From the NCBI RefSeq assembly GCF_013394305.1, contig NZ_AP019812.1, positions 1-59,370 on the forward strand: a stretch of 59,370 nt of DNA. The letters are read 5' to 3'. This document shows, in pieces, positions 30,241 to 40,254 of this stretch. Each line of letters opens with the position of its first letter. Position 1 is the first letter of the stretch. The stretch is from Enterococcus mundtii (GTDB taxonomy: Bacteria; Bacillota; Bacilli; Lactobacillales; Enterococcaceae). The notes below the pieces were generated by a model. It worked only from the letters and a program-made list of their open reading frames with translations, made no database searches and was not told the DNA's origin. The position numbers and the translations under genes were made by a program.

Positions 30241-30270
30241 ATTATACAAACATACGTTCGCATTTGTAAA
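30241..30270 (-). promoter_or_regulatory. SOS-regulated promoter of the polymerase gene
   Basis: Minus-strand TTTACA (30270-30265), an 18-nt spacer and TATAAT (30246-30241). The spacer contains CGAACGTATGTTTG (30260-30247), matching the Gram-positive LexA/DinR box CGAAC-N4-GTTYG. LexA would block the promoter until DNA damage. Confidence 0.85.
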
Positions 30271-30295
30271 GGGGAACATTCTAAAATAGCAAAAA

Positions 30296-30316
30296 AGTCA
30301 GACTATTTGTCTGACT
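30296..30316 (-). terminator. Terminator after zinc-ribbon gene 1
   Basis: Perfect 8-bp stem AGTCAGAC/GTCTGACT with 5-nt loop, then a run of T on the minus strand, 10 nt past the zinc-ribbon gene. It lies just upstream of the SOS promoter. Confidence 0.88.
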
Positions 30317-30325
30317 ATCATACAC

Positions 30326-30529
30326 CTACTTATTTTTTTCGTTTAGCAATTGAAAGTCTTGATCAATGAATTGGTAACAATTCCCACAATTTTTACAATG
30401 GTATTGTTTCGTTTGAATATTGAGTTGAATCAGCTCACCACAAGCACAATCGATCGATACAGCCGTTCTTCGTTCTAATCCATATAATGGACGTCCCCAA
30501 AAAGTGTAGCCTAATTGTTGTTCTTTCAT
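30326..30529 (-). CDS. Small zinc-ribbon protein, copy 1
   Basis: 67-residue protein with two Cys pairs (DCACGE and CKNCGNC) forming a probable zinc ribbon. Usually seen beside polymerase genes on enterococcal plasmids, function unknown to me. A near-identical gene (one or two substitutions, Leu36 to Gln) lies at 40426-40629 with about 100 bp of conserved upstream sequence and the same terminator. Confidence 0.7.
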   Translation of the reverse strand: MKEQQLGYTFWGRPLYGLERRTAVSIDCACGELIQLNIQTKQYHCKNCGNCYQFIDQDFQLLNEKNK

Positions 30530-30976
30530 TCACTTCATTCCTCCATAAAAATATATTTTATCTGTAGTTGGTATAACGCTTAGTTCAACCAATGATACGT
30601 CTCAATGAGTGAACCGGACCTTAGAATGTTCGTATGAACAACCATATTTTGAATTAAAACAGATTACTCCCTATTTACTATCTCTTAACTGTAACACATT
30701 TGTATTTAATGTTTCGTCTAAATTTCCCTCAGTATTTGTTTCACAACAATGTGAATTGAAATATTTATTCTTATTGAATGATCAGAAACTCAGAAGTATC
30801 CGTCTCTGATAAATTGTTCATGCATTAATAAATTTTATTTTAATGAACAATGATCTAATGATAAGATTATTGAAACAAAAGCTAATGACCGTTCAAATCA
30901 TATACTTATAAAAAAAGCCTTCAGAAAATATTTTTCTGAAAGCTCTTTTTATAAGATCTATTGCGTTACACTTATT
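30530..30976. other. Gene-free stretch: duplicated leader and a terminator
   Basis: About 150 bp upstream of the zinc-ribbon gene is repeated at 40630-40780. No credible gene follows. A terminator near 30916-30944 (TCAGAAAA/TTTTCTGA core with T run on the minus strand) closes the first WxL operon. Confidence 0.6.
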
Positions 30977-31330
30977 TTATACGACATGAAATACTAGAGA
31001 GTTATTGATTTCCACACTTAACTCATTTCCACAAAGTTCTTTGAGGTACGTACGATAGTCCGTCTCAACGATTCGCAGGATTTCTTTTATAGGCCATTTA
31101 TTATAGTCATAACGAATCAACTCTGCTATCAGTGTTAGTTTCGCATCGATTCCCAACACTCTAGGAAGCTTTTCCCAAAAATTTTCTGGCGAAATCGTAC
31201 TTATCAGTTGATCGAGTTGCTCGAACTGTTGTACAAGGTAATCATTCAGTTCTTCTGCTTCCCTTTTGTCTTGGGGCATACTTTTTTCAAACTGACGCAT
31301 ATATGCATCCTTCGTTAAGAGTGGTTTCAT
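30977..31330 (-). CDS. Small cytoplasmic protein closing WxL operon 1
   Basis: 117-residue charged helical protein without signal or membrane helix; I do not recognise it. The start is the ATG at 31330 with AGGAG 8 nt upstream; the paralogue at 46334-46687 begins the same way (MNPSLTKDEYMRQF against MKPLLTKDAYMRQF) and is at the same place, after the large WxL gene of operon 2. Conservation of a cytosolic gene at the end of a surface-protein operon suggests a linked role, perhaps regulatory. The motif ISPENFWEKLPRVLGIDAKL is shared. Confidence 0.65.
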   Translation of the reverse strand: MKPLLTKDAYMRQFEKSMPQDKREAEELNDYLVQQFEQLDQLISTISPENFWEKLPRVLGIDAKLTLIAELIRYDYNKWPIKEILRIVETDYRTYLKELCGNELSVEINNSLVFHVV

Positions 31331-31507
31331 TTTGTGCACTCCTTTCTTTTTTAATCATTTCTGACTGATTTGATAAAATTTTTCTGCTTATTTATTGATC
31401 AGACTACAGTAACCCATCGAGGATTTTTAAATCATCATTCTGGGTAACGATTTGATCTATCAGAGATTCTAAAGACATAGCAAGATAAGAGAAAATGATA
31501 CTCTTTT

Positions 31508-34500
31508 CTAATTGTCAGGAACTGCACTTAATTCCCATGTCAACGTTGTCGAATAACTGGTTGCTTCTGGATTCGTTCCTTTAGGTACATACAGACTGAC
31601 ACTTTCTCCTGCCGTCTCGCTATCACCGAAACGATAGATCCAAGTACCTGTCCCCTCATTCCCTTGTGCTTTAAGTAACGTCCGCCGATTTCCAGGTACT
31701 AACCTACATGGAACAGTAAATTGGAGTCCTGGTTCCGTTCCACCTTGAGCAGTAACGACTTGTTGGTTTGACAGAATTAAACTAGCTCCATTAAGCATTT
31801 GGTTCTCTTTGCCTTTAAACTGTTCATTTTGTGTAACCGCCAATTCCCAACCGTTTCGCTTAGATTCTGGACGTCGATCACTAATCTGAATATAATTTGG
31901 GCGATCTTGTGTTTCATTGACCGTTCCGTCTTCGTTCAGTAAACGTTGCGGTTGCGCATAATATGTTTTATCTTTGACTGAGATATTCTGTTCTCCAAAA
32001 TTGAAGCGAGAGGCAAAATCGATACTTAGTGGACCTTGTTCTTCTGGAAGAACTGGTGGATTTTCTGGAGTCACTTCTATTTCAGGATCCAAAGGATCTA
32101 CCGGTAAAACATTATCTGAGAGCTCAACAATATAAGTTTTAGCTTTTTTAAATATTGCATCATGATAAGTATAATCATTTGCTATCGGATTTCTATTCCC
32201 ATACTCACTATTAGTTTCAGGCCTTCTAAAAACACTATCAATAGTACTAAAATGATCAATCAAGACTCCTTCGTTGTCTTCCATTGATACTTGTACTTCA
32301 TCCCCCTCCATTAGCTTACTTTTAAGTTCAAAAGAAAAACTACCATCATTTTTAACTTGTTGCTTTTCTATAAATTGATTATTAATATATAATAAAGCAT
32401 TATTTCCAGGGATGTTTATTGAGTTTGGAAATGCCTCGATATTAGTTGTATTAGTAGTTAAGTTTATATTATGCCCGAAGTCAACTAATTCCGGTGGAGT
32501 TACATTCAATACTGTTATTGGGCTAATTAATTCTAATTCGTCTTCTGACAAAGAGATTCTCCCTTCATTCGATCCTCTGCTGATTGAAACAAATTCAATG
32601 GTAGACCCTTTATTAAGAAGGTCTTCAAATTCAAACAGTATTCTTCCTCCTTTTCCTGGATCATTAGCTTCTTTTTCTTCCCAAGTTTGAATTGGAGATT
32701 CATTTCCTACGGTAGAAGCTGTATAATTTTTAGAATTATTATCAGGATCTGTAACTTTTATTTCAGCTGTAATTTCATCCGTACCAGCTTCTCTTTTATC
32801 ATCTAGACCCTCTTTATAAGAAAACTCAGCTATAAATGATTTATCAGCATTCGTCGGCTGTCTAAATCCTTCAAAAATAGGTTTTGAGTTATTAGCTGAT
32901 ATTCTAGATACTCTTCCTGACAGTCCAGGTAAAGATGTTGAAAGATCAGGGTTATTGTTCGAAGAAGCAGAAGCAAAATCCCGACCTTCATAAGAGACAT
33001 CAATTTTTTTAAAGAAACCGATATCAGGATCACTATCAAAATGGCTTCCTGTTGACCATGCAGAAAAAAAGGTATTAGTAATATTTAAATGAGAACCAGC
33101 TTTCGTTCCGAAAATATCTCCTCCGGCTTGTCTTACATTCTTAAAGTCGAAATAGTATGGAGAATCTACATTGAAGTCCATGGTATCTCCTGCCACGAAA
33201 ACACCATATTCACGAGTACTATTTGAAGATCCTTCTGAATAAAAAACTGTATCTGGATTTTGATTAAACGTTAGATGTCCACCAGCAGAATGCAAAGCTG
33301 ATGCATAATCATTTATTAATCGTAATTGTGATCTAGTTCCCTCTGCGCCATTGTTATCAATACTAAAACTATTGTTTCCATCGCCAAGATAGACAGTAGA
33401 AAAATTTTCTGAAATAGATCCACTACTCGGACGGTCGGTATAATGAGTATTATCTAAATCTAGATTTCCCCCGCTTGTAATACTAATGTTATTATTGGAA
33501 CCAGCCATGGATATGGCACGAGTATTATTACCAGGGTTATCAAATTCAACATGTTTTGTGAAAACTGACGCATTATTTTTTATAGATAGATTATTTGAAC
33601 CTCCAGCAAAATTAATTAAAGGATTATTTCTTCTTGCTGAGCTCTCAATGTTTATTTTCGAAAAATTATCTATAGTAACTTCAGCATTCGCTGTACTCAT
33701 TCCTATAGAAGTACCATACAAATTATTACTTAGAATTTCAGAATTATTATCTACCGTAAAAACTGCAGATTCACCATTCATAAATATGCTTCTACGTCCT
33801 CCTGAAAGAACATCAATAGATATCTTTGAATTTTTTGAAACTTCTAAAATAGGTGAAGCCCCATCAATTCTTATAGCATTGTTATTTCCATCTGCTGCAG
33901 TGTTTGAGTTGCTCCGTGCACTGATTGATATGTTAGAGTTATCACTTACTTTTAATGATGGATTCGCATTTCCATTTCCTACTAAGATATTTTCATGCAC
34001 ACCAACTCCACCCTCTATAGAGATTGCACTATTATCCAAAATCTCCAGAGAAGAGTCTTGCCCATTCATAGTTATTCCATTTGCAGAACCAGTAGTTTTG
34101 ATATCAATATCACTTTTTGATGCATGAAAATTAATAGTATTTCCCCTTAAATTTATACCATATCCTATTGTAGTATTGATATTAACATGACTATCATTAA
34201 GTTTTATATCAGCACCAGTTCCCTCTAAGTTCACTGCTGATTGCGTTTCGGATGTGACCGATAACTCCGAGTTTTCTACCAATAGTTTAGGATTATCTCC
34301 AGATAGATGCAGTCCTCTTTTAGAGGCAGTGCTTCTCACAGTCAGATTGCTTTGTCCGCTGATACTAACTGTTGGTCTTGCTCCTGGTAAAGTAATTACA
34401 TTATTACTTGTATTAGAAGGCTGCGCTGTTGTTCCTATAGCATCTATAGTTAAACGAGAATTCTCTAAATTGAATTTTGCGTTTCCTCCCCTCATATCGA

Positions 34501-35797
34501 TTACATTTGCTGTCCCTGCTAAAGTTTTAATATTTACATAAGAGTTGTCATTAATATTTATACTTGGATTGGGCATATCAGGAGCCGTATAAAATATATA
34601 AGTATTCGCTTTTTCAATATTTACTTCTGATGAACCGCTAACCTCTATATCTGTGACATTAATAAATGTATCTGAAGCTGATTGGGTATTTTCAAACTTA
34701 TTTACTCCTCCTGTGAAATGAATCTTAGCTCTACGTGCAAGAATTAATGGAGATCTATTTATAGATGATTCTCCAATATTTTCTAATTCAACTACCCAGT
34801 TATAACTATCAGTATTTGTACTTTCAAATATTGGTCTTTGCCCAATTTTTGAAAGTGTAGTATTTTCAAAACGTAATGTTCTTTTTGTATTCTCTGAATA
34901 GCCAGATAAAACTAAACTACCATTGTCAGCGCCAAAATTAATTGAGTGACCATTTCCTTTGACTAATAAGCTTCGATCTATTGAACCAATTGCTGTTGAT
35001 ACACCAGTGTCGCTTCGATTCAGATTATCACGCACCTCAATAACTCCAATTTCAGGATTAGCAACGGCTAAGCGAAATTCTTCAAACGTATTGACTTCAA
35101 TGGTTTCTCCATCAAAATGTGTATGGTTGATTATCTTTTCTTCAACATCATCAACAGGTTGATCCAATAATGGTGCTGATGTATCTATGCCCTCATCTCC
35201 ATCTGTATTTTCATCAGAAGCATCTTCATCGATTGTTTTATCATTATGATCTTTCTCTTCATCTTTTACAGAATTATCAGGTTGCTCTACATCTTGTGTT
35301 GAATCCATGATGTTATTGCTCTTATCTTGTTGAATCTCAATAGTTGCATTTACTTCTTCTACAAACACTTCATAACTACCTGCTGTGTCAAATACTAAAG
35401 GAAGGCCAAACTTAGTTTGAATACGTTCTGAATGAATAATCCATTCATGAGATTGCTCTCCTTGTTCGACTGAAATCCCTTCTGGCAATTGCTCTTTGAT
35501 GATCGTTGCTTCTTTGGGTAAGATAACTCGCGCCTCTGAAACTTCTTTATCCGAAAAGAATGTCACTTGTAAGGGTTCTTCTACCTTCCCTTGTAATTGA
35601 GATTGAGGAAAGAAAAAGTGAGGATCACTGAATAGTTCTTCTAAGGAGTTTTGAACAGACAGTAGTTCCACTAGTTCATGTTCCTCGGTATCCATCGATG
35701 TATCTGCGGAAACCATACTGCCTGATATGGATACTGATTGCATCATTAAAATTGCCGTTCCCAACAAAAGTATCGCCCTTCTTAATCTTGTAGTCAT
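31508..35797 (-). CDS. Giant WxL-domain surface protein with beta-helix region
   Basis: About 1430-residue secreted protein that should bind peptidoglycan non-covalently through its C-terminal WxL domain. Signal peptide at the N-terminus (ends near SMVSADT); DUF-like N-terminal domain; Asp/Glu-rich linker (DEEKDHNDKTIDEDASDENT); a long array of strand-turn repeats rich in Asn/Ser/Ile (about 215-900), resembling a right-handed beta-helix; an Ig-like part; then a WxL domain with WELAVTQNEQ and TLTWELSAVPDN. GTG at 35806 overlaps the upstream stop, but ATG at 35797 is better spaced from AAGGAG. Likely an adhesin. Confidence 0.88.
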   Translation of the reverse strand: MTTRLRRAILLLGTAILMMQSVSISGSMVSADTSMDTEEHELVELLSVQNSLEELFSDPHFFFPQSQLQGKVEEPLQVTFFSDKEVSEARVILPKEATIIKEQLPEGISVEQGEQSHEWIIHSERIQTKFGLPLVFDTAGSYEVFVEEVNATIEIQQDKSNNIMDSTQDVEQPDNSVKDEEKDHNDKTIDEDASDENTDGDEGIDTSAPLLDQPVDDVEEKIINHTHFDGETIEVNTFEEFRLAVANPEIGVIEVRDNLNRSDTGVSTAIGSIDRSLLVKGNGHSINFGADNGSLVLSGYSENTKRTLRFENTTLSKIGQRPIFESTNTDSYNWVVELENIGESSINRSPLILARRAKIHFTGGVNKFENTQSASDTFINVTDIEVSGSSEVNIEKANTYIFYTAPDMPNPSININDNSYVNIKTLAGTANVIDMRGGNAKFNLENSRLTIDAIGTTAQPSNTSNNVITLPGARPTVSISGQSNLTVRSTASKRGLHLSGDNPKLLVENSELSVTSETQSAVNLEGTGADIKLNDSHVNINTTIGYGINLRGNTINFHASKSDIDIKTTGSANGITMNGQDSSLEILDNSAISIEGGVGVHENILVGNGNANPSLKVSDNSNISISARSNSNTAADGNNNAIRIDGASPILEVSKNSKISIDVLSGGRRSIFMNGESAVFTVDNNSEILSNNLYGTSIGMSTANAEVTIDNFSKINIESSARRNNPLINFAGGSNNLSIKNNASVFTKHVEFDNPGNNTRAISMAGSNNNISITSGGNLDLDNTHYTDRPSSGSISENFSTVYLGDGNNSFSIDNNGAEGTRSQLRLINDYASALHSAGGHLTFNQNPDTVFYSEGSSNSTREYGVFVAGDTMDFNVDSPYYFDFKNVRQAGGDIFGTKAGSHLNITNTFFSAWSTGSHFDSDPDIGFFKKIDVSYEGRDFASASSNNNPDLSTSLPGLSGRVSRISANNSKPIFEGFRQPTNADKSFIAEFSYKEGLDDKREAGTDEITAEIKVTDPDNNSKNYTASTVGNESPIQTWEEKEANDPGKGGRILFEFEDLLNKGSTIEFVSISRGSNEGRISLSEDELELISPITVLNVTPPELVDFGHNINLTTNTTNIEAFPNSINIPGNNALLYINNQFIEKQQVKNDGSFSFELKSKLMEGDEVQVSMEDNEGVLIDHFSTIDSVFRRPETNSEYGNRNPIANDYTYHDAIFKKAKTYIVELSDNVLPVDPLDPEIEVTPENPPVLPEEQGPLSIDFASRFNFGEQNISVKDKTYYAQPQRLLNEDGTVNETQDRPNYIQISDRRPESKRNGWELAVTQNEQFKGKENQMLNGASLILSNQQVVTAQGGTEPGLQFTVPCRLVPGNRRTLLKAQGNEGTGTWIYRFGDSETAGESVSLYVPKGTNPEATSYSTTLTWELSAVPDN

Positions 35798-35802
35798 TAC
35801 AT

Positions 35803-36870
35803 TCACTCCTTCTTACTTATCTTGTTCGTTTGCTCTAGCTTTTTTTTAATTAGTGGATAAAGAACGATTCCAAGTAATAAAACAAGTAAAGTAATGGAGC
35901 CAATCATCCACCAATTAATGCTCGTATCGATTGTGACATCTTTCTGATTCAATGCTCGTGCTTCATCTGCTTCGATCGTAAAGGTTTTTTCCCATTGCCA
36001 TTCCTCTTCTCCTGAACGTGCCGTCATTTTCAATAAATAGTCACCACTGCGAAAACGATCACCTTCTAAAGAGATCGGAAAGTTGAAATTGGAGTTTGGT
36101 GCCATTTGCATTTGTTCTTGACTTGCTTGGTATAAAATCTCTTCTTCGCCCACTTTTTGAACCGTAGCTTCGACTTCTAAGCGATTCACGAAGGTCGGTG
36201 TGAAGTTTTGTAGATTCGCACTGATCACATTGCGATAGTTGAGTTGATCAGCAAAAACATCTAACAACTCTAAATCCGGTTGTACAGCATTTTGTTTGTT
36301 GCTCACAACTACACCTATGATATACGCAAACTCATTTTGGATGGCGACACCCTCTTCATTACTCGTTTCTTCTGATGCTTCTTCTTTGACTTCTGACACT
36401 CGTAATCCACCCGCTAATAATCCTTCAAATTCTTCTGTAGGCATGTTCAAGTCAAGCGTAACGGTCTTTGTTTCATTTCCAGCAAGTTCAAGGATTTTTG
36501 GTTGTTCAATCAACTCAGCCAGTGAATGTTTGAGTGTTGGATCTGCTTTATCCGCGTCTTGTCCGTATTCTACTACTCCCATCACGTTGGTATAAGCAGT
36601 ATGTGGAGTAATTTGGATTTTCTTTGCTTTTGCATTGGCATTTTGTAGTTTCAGCGTGAGTTTTTCTGTCGTATTTGGTGCAAGATTCAATTGAAAATAA
36701 CGATCATTTCCTGACTTTTGATTTTCTGAGAACTCCGGTGTCACATAAAAATTCAATGTTTCTTCTTCTGCGCCCACACGCATCGATGACAAAAAACTAA
36801 CCAATAACATGAGCAGTATGATCCCTGCTTGATGGATTTTATTTTTTCGATATGTATTTGTTTTTTTCAT
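35803..36870 (-). CDS. WxL-interacting membrane protein (DUF916/DUF3324), operon 1
   Basis: 355-residue exported protein anchored by a C-terminal helix (WWMIGSITLLVLLLGIVLYP) with a lysine-rich tail. The signal peptide ends near RVGAEEE. The first domain (FYVTPEFSENQKSGNDRYFQ) is DUF916, proposed to bind peptidoglycan; the second (residues about 170-300) is DUF3324, proposed to bind WxL or host proteins. It joins WxL proteins into a surface complex. Strongly similar to the operon 2 protein. Its stop overlaps the GTG of the giant WxL gene. Confidence 0.93.
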   Translation of the reverse strand: MKKTNTYRKNKIHQAGIILLMLLVSFLSSMRVGAEEETLNFYVTPEFSENQKSGNDRYFQLNLAPNTTEKLTLKLQNANAKAKKIQITPHTAYTNVMGVVEYGQDADKADPTLKHSLAELIEQPKILELAGNETKTVTLDLNMPTEEFEGLLAGGLRVSEVKEEASEETSNEEGVAIQNEFAYIIGVVVSNKQNAVQPDLELLDVFADQLNYRNVISANLQNFTPTFVNRLEVEATVQKVGEEEILYQASQEQMQMAPNSNFNFPISLEGDRFRSGDYLLKMTARSGEEEWQWEKTFTIEADEARALNQKDVTIDTSINWWMIGSITLLVLLLGIVLYPLIKKKLEQTNKISKKE

Positions 36871-36950
36871 TCTTCTACCCCTTCCTTTGAAGAGAGTAGC
36901 GCTACAAACTTGTAACGCTACTCCATGTACTTATATAAGTTTCGTAAAGA

Positions 36951-37757
36951 CTATGCTTCGTTCTCTTCATCTACACCGCTACTATCAGGTGTAGTGGATA
37001 ATTCCCAAGTTAGTGTTGATTTGTATTGTGTCGCATCTTTTGCTGTAGAACCAGGAACAAATAATTGGATCGCATCATTTGTTACTACGTCAGTAGCATC
37101 GTCCGCCTCTTGTGCATCTAAGTTTGCTTGGTTGCCCCAAACGACTGAAGAGACACCTGCGCCTTTATCTTTTTCTGCTGTCATTACTGATACAGAAGAA
37201 GCATTTGGTATCAATTTCAATCCATCCGTATGAGCCACTGGCGCATTCTCAGGCGTACTTCCTTCGTACTGGATTCTTGGATTCAACAATGAAATCTCTG
37301 CACCAAGCAATGTATCATTGACTGTTTCATTCGTTGCTTTAAAGTCGGTCATACGTACTTGCAGATCCCAACCAGCATTCGTTCCACGCACATCTTGTAC
37401 TTGCGCAAAACTGACATAAGGGACTTTGTTTTCTTCACCAGTCGTGCCCGTTTTTTGTTGCTTTTCTGCAATCATATTGTAGGTTTGATCTTGATTAGAG
37501 ATAACTTGTGAACCGAAATTCATCGTTGCAGCTTTCATGATGGATAAAGGTCCTGTGGTTCCTGGTACTTCAGGAGAAATTTCTACATCTGGACCTTCTT
37601 CTGGTGGAACAACGACTAATTCTTCATCCTCATTCGCTGTAAATTCAATTGTTCCATCAGTTGTTACATTACGTACTTCTTCTGCGAAGGCTGTGATACC
37701 CCCGACAAAAATTGTGGATGTTACTGCTGCAATGGTTGCTAATCTAACAAATTTCAT
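36951..37757 (-). CDS. WxL-domain surface protein, operon 1
   Basis: 268-residue secreted WxL protein. Signal peptide ends at TAFAEE. A single WxL domain fills the rest: GPLSIMKAATMNFGSQVISN, WDLQVRMTDF (first WxL motif) and STLTWELSTTPD (second). It attaches non-covalently to the cell wall and should form a complex with the DUF916 protein. Very similar to the operon 2 counterpart at 50372-51160 and to the C-terminal part of the 821-aa protein at 42475-44940. Confidence 0.95.
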   Translation of the reverse strand: MKFVRLATIAAVTSTIFVGGITAFAEEVRNVTTDGTIEFTANEDEELVVVPPEEGPDVEISPEVPGTTGPLSIMKAATMNFGSQVISNQDQTYNMIAEKQQKTGTTGEENKVPYVSFAQVQDVRGTNAGWDLQVRMTDFKATNETVNDTLLGAEISLLNPRIQYEGSTPENAPVAHTDGLKLIPNASSVSVMTAEKDKGAGVSSVVWGNQANLDAQEADDATDVVTNDAIQLFVPGSTAKDATQYKSTLTWELSTTPDSSGVDEENEA

Positions 37758-37761
37758 TTAT

Positions 37762-38121
37762 TTAAATCCTACTTTCTTCATTTTTTTCTTTTTTCCATAG
37801 CCAAAAGCCAAGTGTTGCTATGATCAACAGAAGACCAAAAATTGTCCATATACTCTTCTGTTCCTCATTTGTTTTCGGTAATCTTCTGGATATTCCGTGT
37901 TCGGTATCTGACGGTTGCTGGGAAATTTCTTTTGGTAAATCTGGTTTGACCTCAGCTTCTGGTGCCGGAACTGGTGTTCCAGGTGTTTCATATACACCAG
38001 TAAAACCAATGGCCCCTTCAGTTTCCGCCGAACGTACCTCTGCCCCATAAACAACTAGTGGTGCATAAAATTGAATCAGTAACATACCCATACTTAGTAT
38101 GTATTTTTTTTTGTATTTCAT
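37762..38121 (-). CDS. Small LPXTG wall-anchored protein, operon 1
   Basis: 119-residue protein with signal peptide, a short conserved segment (RSAETEGAIGFTGVYETPGT), a Pro/Glu-rich linker, and a sorting signal LPKTN followed by a membrane helix and KKEKN. This small LPXTG protein is the usual first gene of WxL operons. AGGAGGAGGG ribosome site; 4 nt before the WxL gene. Operon 2 has a clear counterpart. Confidence 0.92.
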   Translation of the reverse strand: MKYKKKYILSMGMLLIQFYAPLVVYGAEVRSAETEGAIGFTGVYETPGTPVPAPEAEVKPDLPKEISQQPSDTEHGISRRLPKTNEEQKSIWTIFGLLLIIATLGFWLWKKEKNEESRI

Positions 38122-38214
38122 ATCCCTCCTCCTTTATAAGTCTTTGAATAATTAAGAAACTAATTTTAATTAACTTCTTAATCTTCTTAATTAGAATAAC
38201 TATAAATAATTCAC

Positions 38215-38262
38215 AAATAAAACCGTAATTATCAGGCATGTATGATAATTACGGTTTTATTT
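38215..38262 (-). terminator. Long hairpin after the Mga-like gene 1
   Basis: Perfect 20-bp stem (38215-38234 and 38243-38262) with an 8-nt loop, between the regulator stop and the first WxL-operon gene. T-rich on the minus strand. Two further stems lie upstream at about 38278-38308 and 38331-38355, so the regulator and the structural genes are separate transcripts. Confidence 0.8.
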
Positions 38263-38409
38263 ATTTAATATGTAGTATTGGTAGAAAAAATCTTGTTTTC
38301 TACCAATACAATTTTTATTCAAAGAATCCACCTGAGACGGTTTTCTCTCAGACTGATTATTGATAAGATTCCTTACATTTACCTACTAAAACTATTTTCT
38401 AAAAGAATT

Positions 38410-39876
38410 TTATTTTTTTAGAAGAAATTCAAGATCTTCTTTTGAGCTAATTTCAATTAATAAAGTCTCCCAATCATTAATATTAGGTATTGTATTAAAT
38501 AATATATATTTTTTTGTCGATATATTTTCAAAATATTCACTGTAATTGGTAACGACTATGTCGATGTAATTAGATTCCATAAAATTTTCAAAATACATTT
38601 TATCTATAAAAAATAAATTATGAAATGAAAAATATTTAGTTGCTTTTGCTTTAATGTTTTGTCTAATAAACGTATCACCTTCTAGTAAAAACACGATATT
38701 TTTTTGTTTCTTTACATATATATCTCTCAGCGTTTGTCTTAATCTTAAAAAATTACTAACAATATCCTCTTTATAAATGTCTATTTTCAATTTTTTAAGT
38801 ACTAGTTGAACGTACGGATATAAATTTTCATACGCTACTAAATTATAATTTATACTATCTGTAGTATGATCAGTTATATTCATCAAATAGACTGATGACA
38901 ATAAATGTTTTATTTTGACAGACGTAAAAAATGAGGTTAGAAAAATAAAATCTAGTTGCTTGTTTTCACTAAATATTCTTTGGTCATTAAAAATTTTTTT
39001 TACTAAACTATCTATTTGAAAATAACTTGAAAATTGATGACAGAATTCTAATTCTTTTGATTGATTTGTCGTTCGGTTACTAATATATAGATAATAAATA
39101 TAAGCTAACTCATCGACAGGTAATTGGTGATTATAGACCATATACACATACCTATCTAATTTTTCAAATTCATTGTTATTATTATTGATATATATCTTAT
39201 TACTTTCTTTTGACAATGAAACAATATGACCTTGCAAGGATCTTTCAATCGATATATATATATAATATGCAAGCTCTAAAGAAGTAATAGAAGTATTATT
39301 TTGAAATTTTTCATTTTTAAATAAAGTTTCTGCAAGTTCTACTACCTTCAAATCTGGAAAGACAGTATGAGGAGTATAATTAGAAATATAGTAGAAATCT
39401 ACAAAAAATTTACGTATATTTACTTCCGAACCGACAAAATTCAAGGGGTTATATTGTATTGAAAGCTTATATTTAGTAAAAATATCCTCTACTTTAGTTA
39501 AATATCTCACTAATGTTGTTTTAGAAATATATAATTTATCGGACCATTCATCAATAGAATAAAGATTACTATAAAAAATATTTTCTAAAATGATAAACAA
39601 CGGTTCCTGACTCAATAGCTCTTTCTTAAAAGATAAGTATTTCTCCATATTTTTTATTTTTAGAGTATATCCCGTATGAAATGAAGTAATTTCTGAGTAT
39701 TTTGAAATTTCATTTTTTATTTGATTTACATCTAATATTATTGTTCTTTCTGCAACTCCTATGGCTTTCGATAAATCCGTTGAAGAAATTACTTCAGATA
39801 GTTCTAAAAAATTTAATATAGTTAACCAACGCTTATTTTTTTTATTACTTAAAAATTCTAACTGAAATTCCTTCAT
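38410..39876 (-). CDS. Mga-like transcriptional regulator, WxL operon 1
   Basis: 488-residue regulator with two N-terminal HTH domains (ISSTDLSKAIGVAERTIILD and IDEWSDKLYISKTTLVRYLT), a central PRD-like region and a C-terminal EIIB-like domain (VFLLEGDTFIRQNIKAKATK ... DIVVTNYSEYF), as in Mga/AtxA virulence regulators that respond to PTS phosphorylation. The ATG at 39876 has GGGGGAG upstream and aligns with the start of the paralogue at 53321. It probably activates the downstream WxL operon in response to sugar status. Confidence 0.88.
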   Translation of the reverse strand: MKEFQLEFLSNKKNKRWLTILNFLELSEVISSTDLSKAIGVAERTIILDVNQIKNEISKYSEITSFHTGYTLKIKNMEKYLSFKKELLSQEPLFIILENIFYSNLYSIDEWSDKLYISKTTLVRYLTKVEDIFTKYKLSIQYNPLNFVGSEVNIRKFFVDFYYISNYTPHTVFPDLKVVELAETLFKNEKFQNNTSITSLELAYYIYISIERSLQGHIVSLSKESNKIYINNNNNEFEKLDRYVYMVYNHQLPVDELAYIYYLYISNRTTNQSKELEFCHQFSSYFQIDSLVKKIFNDQRIFSENKQLDFIFLTSFFTSVKIKHLLSSVYLMNITDHTTDSINYNLVAYENLYPYVQLVLKKLKIDIYKEDIVSNFLRLRQTLRDIYVKKQKNIVFLLEGDTFIRQNIKAKATKYFSFHNLFFIDKMYFENFMESNYIDIVVTNYSEYFENISTKKYILFNTIPNINDWETLLIEISSKEDLEFLLKK

Positions 39877-40225
39877 TGTATACTCCCCCAACTCATCATT
39901 AGAACTTTACTCTTGTAACTTATAAATCTATTTGTTGTAAATTGAAAATAATAATACGATTATTTAATAATTTTATTATAATATATATTTTCTATTTAGT
40001 TATCTCAAAGTAACTCTTAGACTTATACTATTCTTAATATTATTTAATTCAATAAAAAAAGTTTAGTCATAGCATATAAAAGAATTTAATAAAGCTTTTT
40101 TTAATCCAGATTTAGTTATACGTAATATACATACCAAATAAAATCATTAAATAATCTCAAATAATTATCTATAAGCTACTATACTTTTTATTAGTATAAT
40201 ATTACTTATGTGTATTATTAGAGTT

Positions 40226-40254
40226 TACCCTAAATAGACACTAGCCGATCATTG
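40226..40254. repeat. Res-like repeat, copy 1
   Basis: 29-nt sequence starting TACCCTAAATAGACACTAGC, repeated in the same orientation at 53884-53912 with one mismatch. Copy 2 lies directly upstream of a serine resolvase, the usual site of res. Together they bracket about 13.7 kb. Confidence 0.7.

Noticed and set aside
30628-30639. GTTC-N4-GAAC near zinc-ribbon gene 1 considered as an SOS box
   Set aside because: The half-sites are in the opposite order to the Gram-positive LexA box (GAAC-N4-GTTC).
33486-34127. 213-codon plus-strand frame inside the giant WxL gene
   Set aside because: Antisense shadow of the repetitive beta-helix region; hydrophobic composition reflects the complementary codons, and there is no ribosome site.
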